DNA of 64,000 nucleotides from Metellina segmentata. Lineage: Eukaryota > Arthropoda > Arachnida > Araneae > Tetragnathidae. Location of the stretch: assembly GCA_947359465.1 (NCBI GenBank), contig OX375883.1:93708411-93772410 (forward strand), written 5' to 3'. Of this stretch, positions 56,224-64,000 are shown piece by piece. The notes beneath the pieces were generated by a model, which saw only the letters and a program-made list of their open reading frames with translations, did no database searches and had not been told where the DNA came from. The position numbers and the translations under genes were made by a program. Every line of letters begins with the position of its first letter. The first letter of the stretch is position 1.

Positions 56224-56305
56224 GCAGTCGTGGCCGAGTGGTTAAGGCGATGGACTCGAAATCCATTGGGATTTTCCCGCGTAGGTTCGAATCCTACCGA
56301 CTGCG
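56224..56305 (+). tRNA. tRNA-Ser(CGA) copy 150, intact
   Basis: Consensus, TTT loop; duplicate of copy 137, with the same ATAT-run terminator. Confidence 0.94.
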
Positions 56306-56597
56306 ATATTTTTTTTTGTTAAGTTATAAACATCTATTTTAGATATTAAAGCCACGAATGCTGTATAGGTAACTAGCATGTGTTGCCGACATTAATCACG
56401 GAAAGAAATCATGGAGTTTGTATTATAATTATTGTTCAGACAACAGTTTCTCTTTTAAAGAGCAATAATATATAAATAACACTCCATACCTCTTAAAGCC
56501 CAAGAAGTGTGAATACAAAAGTTGCTCATTACTGCTGTGTTACTACCATTCTAAAAAATAGTTGTTACATTGCTAATGATAGCAGGTGTGAATGTGA

Positions 56598-56679
56598 GCA
56601 GTCGTGGCCGAGTGGTTATGGCGATGGACTCGAAATCCATTGGGATCTTCCCGCGTACGTTCGAATCCTACCGACTGCG
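56598..56679 (+). tRNA. tRNA-Ser(CGA) copy 151
   Basis: T-lineage, G52C; duplicate of copy 138. T5CT5 terminator. Confidence 0.82.
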
Positions 56680-56976
56680 ATAGTTTTTCTTTTTAAGTTG
56701 TAAACATCTATTTTAGATATTAAAGTCAGAAATATACTGTATAGGTAACTTGCAGATGTTTCCGGCACTTATCACACAAAGGAATCATTGAGTTTGTATT
56801 ATAATTATTGTTCAGACCACAGTTCCTCTTTCTAAGAGTAATAATATAAAAATAACACTCCATACCTCTTAAAGCCCAAGAAGTGTGAATACAAAAGTTG
56901 CTTATTAGTTCTGTGTTAGTACCATGCAAAAAAAAAACAGTTGTTACATTGCTAATGATAGCAGGTGTGAATGTGA

Positions 56977-57058
56977 GCAGTCGTGGCCGAGTGGTTAAGG
57001 CGATGGACTCGAAATCCATTGGGATATTCCCTCGTAGGTTCGAATCCTACCGACTGCG
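56977..57058 (+). tRNA. tRNA-Ser(CGA) copy 152
   Basis: TCCCTC variable arm, TAT loop; duplicate of copy 139. T-run terminator. Confidence 0.89.
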
Positions 57059-57349
57059 ATAGTTTTTTTTTAAAGTTATAAACATCTATTTTAGATATTA
57101 AAGTCACCAATGCTGAATAGGTAACTAGCATGTGTTGCCGACATTTATCACGGAAAGAAATCATGGAGTTTGTATTATAATTATTGTTCAGACAACAGTT
57201 TCTCTTTTAAAGAGTAATAATATAAAAATAACACTCCATACCTCTATAAGCACGTAAAGTGTGAACAGAAAAGTTGCTCATTACTGCTGTGTTACTACCA
57301 TTCTAAAAAACAGTTGTTACATTGCTAATAATAGCAGTTTTGAAAGTGA

Positions 57350-57439
57350 GCAGTCGTGGCCGAGTGGGGGGGGGGTTAAGGCGATGGACTCGAAATCCAT
57401 TGGGATTTTCCCGCGTAGGTTCGAATCCTACCGACTGCG
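57350..57439 (+). tRNA. tRNA-Ser(CGA) copy 153 with 10-G run in the D loop
   Basis: 90 nt. The GG at 18-19 is expanded to ten G; everything else is consensus with a TTT loop. Flank GAAAGTGA. The block partner, copy 140, is intact. The enlarged D loop should disturb A-box spacing and the D-T loop contact. T-run then GTTAAG. Confidence 0.66.
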
Positions 57440-57731
57440 ATAGTTTTTTTTGTTAAGTTATAAACATCTATTTTAGATATTAAAGCCACGAATGCTGTAT
57501 AGGTAACTAGCATGTGTTGCCGACATTTATCACGGAAAGAAATCATGGAGTTTGTATTATAATTATTGTTCAGACAACAGTTTCTCTTTTAAAGAGTAAT
57601 AATATAAAAATAACACTCCATACCTCTGTAAGCACGTAAAGTGTGAATAGAAAAGTTGCTCATTACTGCTGTGTTACTACCATGCTAAAATACATTTGTT
57701 ACATTGCTAATGATAGCAGGTGCGAATGTGA

Positions 57732-57813
57732 GCAGTCGTGGCCGAGTGGTTATGGCGATGGACTCGAAATCCATTGGGATCTTCCCGCGTACGTTCGAAT
57801 CCTACCGACTGCG
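57732..57813 (+). tRNA. tRNA-Ser(CGA) copy 154
   Basis: T-lineage, G52C, as copy 113 (both follow a G-run copy). T5CT5 terminator. Confidence 0.82.
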
Positions 57814-58109
57814 ATAGTTTTTCTTTTTAAGTTGTACACATCTATTTTAGATATTAAAGTCACAAATATACTGTATAAGTAACTTGCAGATGTTTCCGGC
57901 ACTTATCACACAAAGGAATCATTGAGTTTGTATTATAATTATTGTTGAGACCACAATTCCTCTTTCTAAGAGTAATAATATAAAAATAACACTCCATACC
58001 TCTTAAAGCCCAAGAAGTGTGAAAACAAAAGTTGCTTTTTAGTTCTGTGTTACTACCATGCAAAAAAAAACAGTTGTTACATTGCTAATGATAGCAGGTG
58101 TGAATGTGA

Positions 58110-58191
58110 GCAGTCGTGGCCGAGTGGTTAAGGCGATGGACTCGAAATCCATTGGGATTTTCCCGCGTAGGTTCGAATCCTGCCGACTGCG
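58110..58191 (+). tRNA. tRNA-Ser(CGA) copy 155
   Basis: A64G only, a T-G wobble in the T stem; TTT loop. T-run terminator. Confidence 0.9.
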
Positions 58192-58482
58192 ATAGTTTTT
58201 TTTTAAAGTTATAAACATCTATTTTAGATATTAAAGTCACCAATACTGTATAGGTAACTAGCATGTGTTGCCGACATTTATCACGGAAAGAAATCATGGA
58301 GTTTGTATTATAATTATTGTTCAGACAACAGTTTCTCTTTTAAAGAGTAATAATATAAAAATAACACTCCATACCTCTGTAAGCACGTAAAGTGTTAATA
58401 GAAAAGTTGCTCAATACTGCTGTGTTACTACCATGCTAAAAAACAGTTGTTACATTCCTAATGATAGCAGGTGTAAATGTAA

Positions 58483-58564
58483 GCAGTCGTGGCCGAGTGG
58501 TTAAGGCGATGGACTCGAAATCCATTGGGATCTTCCCGCGTAGGTTCGAATCCTACCGACTGCG
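58483..58564 (+). tRNA. tRNA-Ser(CGA) copy 156, intact
   Basis: Consensus, TCT loop, flank GTGTAAATGTAA as copy 46. T5CT5 terminator. Confidence 0.95.
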
Positions 58565-58860
58565 ATAGTTTTTCTTTTTAAGTTGTAAACATCTATTTTA
58601 GATATTAAAGTCACAAATATACTGTATAGGTTACTTGCAGATGTTTCCGGCACTTATCACACAAAGGAATCATTGAGTTTGTATTATAATTATTGTTCAG
58701 ACAACAGTTTCTCTTTCTAAGAGTAATAATATAAAAATAACACTCCATACCTCTTAAAGCCCAAGAAGTGTGAATACAAAAGTTGCTTATTAGTTCTGTG
58801 TTACTACCATGCAAAAAAAAACATTTGTTACATTGCTAATGATAGCAGGTGTGAATGTGA

Positions 58861-58942
58861 GCAGTCGTGGCCGAATGGTTAAGGCGATGGACTCGAAAAA
58901 CATTGGGATCTTCCCGCGTAGGTTCGAATCCTACCGACTGCG
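58861..58942 (+). tRNA. tRNA-Ser(CGA) copy 157
   Basis: G15A, and T39A with C40A, so two anticodon-stem positions next to the loop are unpaired. T5CT6 terminator. Confidence 0.65.
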
Positions 58943-59238
58943 ATAGTTTTTCTTTTTTAGTTGTAAACATCTATTTTAGATATTAAAGTCACAAATATAC
59001 TGTATAGGTAACTTGCAGATGTTTCCGGCACTTATCACACAAAGGAATCATTGAGTTTGTATTATAATTATTGTTCAGACCACAGTTCCTCTTTCTAAGA
59101 GTAATAATATAAAAATAACACTCCATACCTCTTAAAGCCCAAGAAGTGTGAAAACAAAAGTTGCTTTTTAGTTCTGTGTTACTACCATGCAAAAAAAAAC
59201 AGTTGTTACATTGCTAATGATAGCAGGTGTCAATGTGA

Positions 59239-59320
59239 GCATTCGTGGCCGAGTGGTTAAGGCGATGGACTCGAAATCCATTGGGATATTCCCGCGTAGG
59301 TTCGAATCCTACCGACTGCG
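59239..59320 (+). tRNA. tRNA-Ser(CGA) copy 158
   Basis: G4T only, TAT loop, as copy 25. T5CT5 terminator. Confidence 0.85.
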
Positions 59321-59610
59321 ATAGTTTTTCTTTTTAAGTTGTAAACATCTATTTTAGATATTAAAGTCACCAATGCTGTATAGGTAACTAGCATGTGTTT
59401 CCGACATTTATCACGGAAAGAAATCATGGAGTTTGTATTATAATTATTGTTCACACAACAGTTTCTCTTTTAAAGAGTAATAATATAAAAATAACACTCC
59501 ATACCTCTGTAAGCACGTAAAGTGTGAACAGAAAATTGCTCATTACTGCTGTGTTACTACCATTCTAAAATTAGTTGTTACATTGCTAATGATAGCAGGT
59601 GTGAATGTGA

Positions 59611-59692
59611 GCAGTCGTGGCCGAGTGGTTATGGCGATGGACTCGAAATCCATTGGGATCTTCCCGCGTATGTTCGAATCCTACCGACTGCG
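59611..59692 (+). tRNA. tRNA-Ser(CGA) copy 159
   Basis: T-lineage, G52T, as copy 19. T5CT5 terminator. Confidence 0.83.
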
Positions 59693-59988
59693 ATAGTTTT
59701 TCTTTTTATGTTGTAAACATCTATTTTAGATATTAAAGTCACAAATATACTGTATAGGTAACTTGCAGATGTTTCCGGCACTTATCACACAAAGGAATCA
59801 TTGAGTTTGTATAATAATTATTGTTCAGACCACAGTTTCTCTTTCTAAGAGTAATAATATAAAAATAACACTCCATACCTCTTAAAGCCCAAGAAGTGTG
59901 AATACAAAAGTTGCTTATTAGTTCTGTGTTACTACCATGCAAAAAAAAACAGTTGTTACATTGCTAATGATAGCAGGTGTGAATGTGA

Positions 59989-60070
59989 GCAGTCGTAGCC
60001 GAGTGGTTAAAGCGATGGACTCGAAATCCATTGGGATCTTCCCGCGTAGGTTCGAATCCTGCCGACTGAG
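59989..60070 (+). tRNA. tRNA-Ser(CGA) copy 160
   Basis: G9A, G23A, T50-G64 wobble and C72A, a relative of copy 34. Long T-run. Confidence 0.7.
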
Positions 60071-60368
60071 ATAGTTTTTTTTTTTTTTTAAGTTTTAAAC
60101 ATCTACTTTAAATATTAAATTCACCAATGCTGTATAGGTAACTAGCATGTGTTTCCGACATTTATCACGGAAAGAAATCACGGAGTTTGTATTATAATTA
60201 TTGTTCAGACCACAGTTCCTCTTTCTAAGAGTAATAATATAAAAATAACACTCCATACCTCTTAAAGCCCAAGAAGTGTGAAAACAAAAGTTGCTTTTTA
60301 GTTCTGTGTTACTACCATGCAAAAAAAAACAGTTGTTACATTGCTAATGATAGCAGGTGTGAATGTGA

Positions 60369-60450
60369 GCAGTCGTAGCCGAGTAGTTAAAGCGATGGAC
60401 TCGAAATCCATTGGGATCTTCACGCGTAGGTTCGAATCCTGCCGACTGAG
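60369..60450 (+). tRNA. tRNA-Ser(CGA) copy 161
   Basis: As copy 160 plus G18A in the D loop and a variable-arm change (TTCACGC). T-run of 16. Confidence 0.65.
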
Positions 60451-60753
60451 ATAGTTTTTTTTTTTTTTTTAAGTTGTAAACATCTATTTTAGATATTAAA
60501 GTCACAAATATACTGTATAGGTAACTTGCAGATGTTTCCGGCTCTTATCACACAAAGGAATCATTGAGTTTGTATTATAATTATTGTTCAGACCACAGTT
60601 TCTCTTTCTAAGAGTAATAATATAAAAATAACACTCCATACCTCTTAAAGCCCAAGAAGTGTGAATACAAAAGTTGCTTTTTAGTTCTGTGTTACTACCA
60701 TGCAAAAAAAAAAACAGTTGTTACATTGCTAATGATAGCAGGTGTGAATGAGA

Positions 60754-60835
60754 GCAGTCGTGGCCGAGTGGTTAAGGCGATGGAATAGAGATCAATTGGG
60801 ATATTACCGCGTAGGTTCGAATCCTGCCGACTGCG
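60754..60835 (+). tRNA. tRNA-Ser copy 162 with anticodon AGA
   Basis: The loop reads ATAGAGA: U33 is kept and positions 34-36 are AGA, a serine anticodon (reads UCU, and UCC if A34 becomes inosine). The stem ATGGA/TCAAT has one mismatch. Variable arm ATTACCGC; T50-G64 wobble. Both promoter boxes and G73 are intact. The adjoining spacer is divergent. T-run terminator. It shares A34 and G37 with copies 66, 69 and 76. Confidence 0.74.
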
Positions 60836-61138
60836 ATAGTTTTTTTTAAAGTTATAAACATCTATTTTAGTTATTAAGGTCACCAATGCTGTATTGGTAT
60901 CTAGCAATTGTTTCCGACATTAATCACAGAAAGAAACCATGGCGTTTTGTATTATCATTATTATTGTTCAGACAATAGTTTCTCTTTTAAAGAGTAATAA
61001 TATAAAAATAACACTCCATACCTCTTAAACCAAAGAAGTGTGAATACAAAAGTTGCTTATTAGTTCTGTGTTACTACCAAGCAAAAAAAAAAAAAAAAAC
61101 AGTTGTTACTTTGCTAATGATAGCAGGTGTGAATGTGA

Positions 61139-61220
61139 GCAGTCGTGGCCGAGTGGTTAAGGCGATGGACTCGAAATCCATTGGGATTTTCCCGCGTAGG
61201 TTCGAATCCTACCGACTGCG
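61139..61220 (+). tRNA. tRNA-Ser(CGA) copy 163, intact
   Basis: Consensus, TTT loop. A 17-base A-run lies at 61083-61099. T-run terminator. Confidence 0.94.
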
Positions 61221-61511
61221 ATAGTTTTTTTTTAAAGTTATAAACATCTATTTTAGATATTAAAGTCACCAATGCTGTATAGGTAACTAGCATGTGTTTC
61301 CGACATTTATCACGGAAAGAAATCATGGAGTTTGTATTATAATTATTGTTCAGACAACAGTTTCTCTTTTAAAGAGTATTAATATAAAAATAACACTCCA
61401 TACCTCTGTAAGCACGTAAAGTGTGAATAGAAAAGTTGCTCAATACTGCTGTGTTACTACCATGCTAAAAAACAGTTGTTACATTGCTAATGATAGCACG
61501 TGTAAATGTAA

Positions 61512-61593
61512 GCAGTCGTGGCCGAGTGGTTAAGGCGATGGATTCGAAATCCATTGGGATATTCCCGCGTAGGTTCGAATCCTACCGACTGCG
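61512..61593 (+). tRNA. tRNA-Ser(CGA) copy 164
   Basis: C32T only, in the anticodon loop (TTCGAAA); anticodon unchanged; TAT loop. T5CT5 terminator. Same as copies 168 and 170. Confidence 0.9.
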
Positions 61594-61885
61594 ATAGTTT
61601 TTCTTTTTAAGTTGTAAACATCTATTTTAGATATTAAAGTCACCAATGCTGTATAGGTAACTAGCATGTGTTTCCGACATTTATCACGGAAAGAAATCAT
61701 GGAGTTTGTATTATAATTATTGTTCAGACAACAGTTTCTCTTTTAAAGAGGAATAATATAAAAATAACACTCTATACCTCTGTAAGCACGTAAAGTGTGA
61801 ATAGAAAAATTGCTCATTACTGCTGTGTTACTACCATGCTAAAAAACATTTGTTACATTGCTAATGATAGCAGATGTGAATGTGA

Positions 61886-61967
61886 GCAGTCGTGACCGAG
61901 TGGTTATGGCGATGGACTCGAAATCCATTGGGATTTTCCCGCGTAGGTTCGAATCGTACCGACTGCG
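61886..61967 (+). tRNA. tRNA-Ser(CGA) copy 165
   Basis: G10A, T22 and C62G, so the G52:C62 pair is lost from the other side than in most T-lineage copies. TTT loop. T-run terminator. Same as copy 169. Confidence 0.74.
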
Positions 61968-62258
61968 ATAGTTTTTTTTTAAAGTTATAAACACCTATTT
62001 TAGATATTAAAGTCACCAATGCTGTATAGGTAACTAGCATGTGTTTCCGACATTTATCACGGAAAGAAATCATGGAGTTTGTATTATAATTATTGTTCAG
62101 ACAACAGTTTCTCTTTTAAAGAGTAATAATATAAAAATAACACTCCATACCTCTGTAAGCACGTAAAGTGTGAATAGAAAAGTTGCTCAATACTGCTGTG
62201 TTATTACCATGCTAAAAAACAGTTGTTACATTGCTAATGATAGCACGTGTAAATGTAA

Positions 62259-62340
62259 GCAGTCGTGGCCGAGTGGTTAAGGCGATGGACTCGAAATCCA
62301 TTGGGATCTTCCCGCGTAGGTTCGAATCCTACCGACTGCG
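62259..62340 (+). tRNA. tRNA-Ser(CGA) copy 166, intact
   Basis: Consensus, TCT loop, flank GTGTAAATGTAA. T5CT5 terminator. Confidence 0.95.
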
Positions 62341-62636
62341 ATAGTTTTTCTTTTTAAGTTGTAAACATCTATTTTAGATATTAAAGTCACAAATATACTG
62401 TATAGGTAACTTGCAGATGTTTCCGGCACTTATCACACAAAGGAATCATTGAGTTTGTATTATAATTATTGTTCAGACCACAGTTCCTCTTTCTAAGAGT
62501 AATAATATAAAAATAACACTCCATACCTCTTAAAGCCCAAGAAGTGTGAAAACAAAAGTTGCTTTTTAGTTCTGTGTTACTACCATGCAAAAAAAAACAG
62601 TTGTTACATTGCTAATGATAGCAGGTGTCAATGTGA

Positions 62637-62718
62637 GCATTCGTGGCCGAGTGGTTAAGGCGATGGACTCGAAATCCATTGGGATTTTCCCGCGTAGGTT
62701 CGAATCCTACCGACTGCG
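62637..62718 (+). tRNA. tRNA-Ser(CGA) copy 167
   Basis: G4T only, TTT loop. Shortest terminator seen (T6). Confidence 0.85.
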
Positions 62719-63006
62719 ATAGTTTTTTAAAGTTATAAACACCTATTTTAGATATTAAAGTCACCAATGCTGTATAGGTAACTAGCATGTGTTTCCGACA
62801 TTTATCACGGAAAGAAATCATGGAGTTTGTATTATAATTATTGTTCAGACAACAGTTTCTCTTTTAAAGAGTATTAATATAAAAATAACACTCCATACCT
62901 CTGTAAGCACGTAAAGTGTGAATAGAAAAGTTGCTCAATACTGCTGTGTTACTACCATGCTAAAAAACAGTTGTTACATTGCTAATGATAGCACGTGTAA
63001 ATGTAA

Positions 63007-63088
63007 GCAGTCGTGGCCGAGTGGTTAAGGCGATGGATTCGAAATCCATTGGGATATTCCCGCGTAGGTTCGAATCCTACCGACTGCG
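63007..63088 (+). tRNA. tRNA-Ser(CGA) copy 168
   Basis: C32T, TAT loop, as copy 164. T5CT5 terminator. The next spacer has an extra GA before TTTCTC. Confidence 0.9.
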
Positions 63089-63382
63089 ATAGTTTTTCTT
63101 TTTAAGTTGTAAACATCTATTTTAGATATTAAAGTCACCAATGCTGTATAGGTAACTAGCATGTGTTTCCGACATTTATCACGGAAAGAAATCATGGAGT
63201 TTGTATTATAATTATTGTTCAGACAACAGAGTTTCTCTTTTAAAGAGGAATAATATAAAAATAACACTCTATACCTCTGTAAGCACGTAAAGTGTGAATA
63301 GAAAAATTGCTCATTACTGCTGTGTTACTACCATGCTAAAAAACATTTGTTACATTGCTAATGATAGCAGATGTGAATGTGA

Positions 63383-63464
63383 GCAGTCGTGACCGAGTGG
63401 TTATGGCGATGGACTCGAAATCCATTGGGATTTTCCCGCGTAGGTTCGAATCGTACCGACTGCG
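63383..63464 (+). tRNA. tRNA-Ser(CGA) copy 169
   Basis: G10A, T22, C62G; duplicate of copy 165. T-run terminator. Confidence 0.74.
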
Positions 63465-63755
63465 ATAGTTTTTTTTTAAAGTTATAAACATCTATTTTAG
63501 ATATTAAAGTCACCAATGCTGTATAGGTAACTAGCATGTGTTTCCGACATTTATCACGGAAAGAAATCATGGAGTTTGTATTATAATTATTGTTCAGACA
63601 ACAGTTTCTCTTTTAAAGAGTATTAATATAAAAATAACACTCCATACCTCTGTAAGCACGTAAAGTGTGAATAGAAAAGTTGCTCAATACTGCTGTGTTA
63701 CTACCATGCTAAAAAACAGTTGTTACATTGCTAATGATAGCACGTGTAAATGTAA

Positions 63756-63837
63756 GCAGTCGTGGCCGAGTGGTTAAGGCGATGGATTCGAAATCCATTG
63801 GGATATTCCCGCGTAGGTTCGAATCCTACCGACTGCG
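63756..63837 (+). tRNA. tRNA-Ser(CGA) copy 170
   Basis: C32T, TAT loop, as copies 164 and 168. T5CT5 terminator. Last gene in the window. Confidence 0.9.
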
Positions 63838-64000
63838 ATAGTTTTTCTTTTTAAGTTGTAAACATCTATTTTAGATATTAAAGTCACCAATGCTGTATAG
63901 GTAACTAGCATGTGTTTCCGACATTTATCACGGAAAGAAATCATGGAGTTTGTATTATAATTATTGTTCAGACAACAGTTTCTCTTTTAAAGAGGAATAA
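63838..64000. repeat. Partial spacer at the right edge
   Basis: It begins with the terminator of copy 170, runs through the type-a first half, and is cut just after CTCTTTTAAAGAGGAATAA. The array continues to the right. Confidence 0.9.

Larger units (their letters stand above)
50983..57731 (+). repeat. 13-unit duplication, about 4,868 bp (copies 136-140 and 149-153)
   Basis: Five successive units match in changes and lengths (373,374,379,373 against 372,374,379,373). The last pair differs by the D-loop G-run of copy 153. Within the intervening block, copies 142-143 match copies 111-112 at 11,641 bp. Confidence 0.78.
61512..63837 (+). repeat. 4-unit (~1,497 bp) and 2-unit (~749 bp) repeats at the right end
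   Basis: Copies 164, 168 and 170 share C32T, and copies 165 and 169 share G10A, T22 and C62G. Spacings are about 1,495-1,497 and 749 bp. Confidence 0.75.
1..64000 (+). repeat. Tandem array of ~376-bp units, each with one tRNA-Ser(CGA) gene; 170 genes seen
   Basis: Every 370-385 bp the same 82-nt class II tRNA gene recurs on the plus strand, with no interruption across the window. Seen in the consensus: 7-bp acceptor stem, A box TGGCCGAGTGG, anticodon loop CTCGAAA (anticodon CGA), variable arm with a GGGA/TCCC stem, T arm GTAGG-TTCGAAT-CCTAC containing the B box, discriminator G, then ATAG and a T-run. These are RNA polymerase III genes with internal promoters; G73 and the long variable arm are the known identity elements for seryl-tRNA synthetase. 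Unit length varies mainly through an A-run about 50 bp upstream of the gene and the terminator T-run. Neighbouring blocks of units are repeated as larger blocks, so the array is a satellite with higher-order repeats. How many copies are transcribed is not visible from sequence. Confidence 0.97.

Noticed and set aside
1..64000. CRISPR array
   Set aside because: Spacing is regular, but the repeat is an 82-nt folded tRNA with Pol III boxes and the intervals are homologous to each other, not unique spacers.
1..64000. tRNA-derived SINE family
   Set aside because: Units are strictly head-to-tail, with no target-site duplications and no dispersed 3' tail of a retroelement, and the tRNA part is full length with its terminator directly after it.
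1..64000. Mitochondrial or bacterial tRNA cluster
   Set aside because: There is no encoded CCA, no neighbouring organelle or bacterial genes, and each gene has eukaryotic internal promoter boxes and T-run terminators.

Overview
The whole 64 kb window is one head-to-tail tandem array. Its unit is about 376 bp (spacing between successive gene starts 370-385 bp, mean about 376) and carries one plus-strand serine tRNA gene, anticodon CGA (reads UCG), plus about 294 bp of AT-rich spacer. I located 170 tRNA copies by eye. No protein-coding gene, rRNA or transposon is supported, and the window starts and ends inside spacer, so the array continues beyond both edges.

The genes are eukaryotic nuclear: 82 nt, long class II variable arm, G73, no encoded CCA, no intron, internal A box and B box, and a T-run terminator four bases after the gene. 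The tRNA body looks like an animal tRNA-Ser and the spacers are AT-rich, so an invertebrate metazoan is my best guess; the species cannot be told from this sequence.

Numbering: copies are numbered 1-170 from the left and tRNA positions use standard (Sprinzl) numbering, approximate in the D loop. 'A-lineage' copies have A22 and usually G52; 'T-lineage' copies (about 49) have T22 and usually A, C or T at position 52. Twenty-six copies match the consensus everywhere except the three-base variable-arm loop (TCT, TAT or TTT), and I call these intact. The rest carry one to many changes, mostly unpaired bases in the acceptor, anticodon or T stems. Spacers fall into three main haplotypes (a1, a2, b2) with some recombinants.

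Layout: 1-6.9 kb, a family with a 5-unit (1,875 bp) higher-order repeat; 6.9-17 kb, a 7-unit (2,632 bp) higher-order repeat and its shuffled derivatives; 17-24.6 kb, a 5-unit (about 1,885 bp) repeat; 24.6-31.4 kb, mixed units including three copies with an AGA anticodon; 31.4-33.8 kb, the most diverged stretch, including one copy with a CUC anticodon; 34-38 kb, a 4-unit (1,512 bp) repeat; 38-58 kb, long interleaved duplications (shifts of 6,017, 6,768, 9,018 and about 4,868 bp), including two copies with a G-run in the D loop; 58-61 kb, units related to the 7-17 kb family and one AGA copy with an intact U33; 61-64 kb, short 2- and 4-unit repeats. The pattern is that of a satellite-like array whose unit is a tRNA gene, evolving by unequal exchange and gene conversion.
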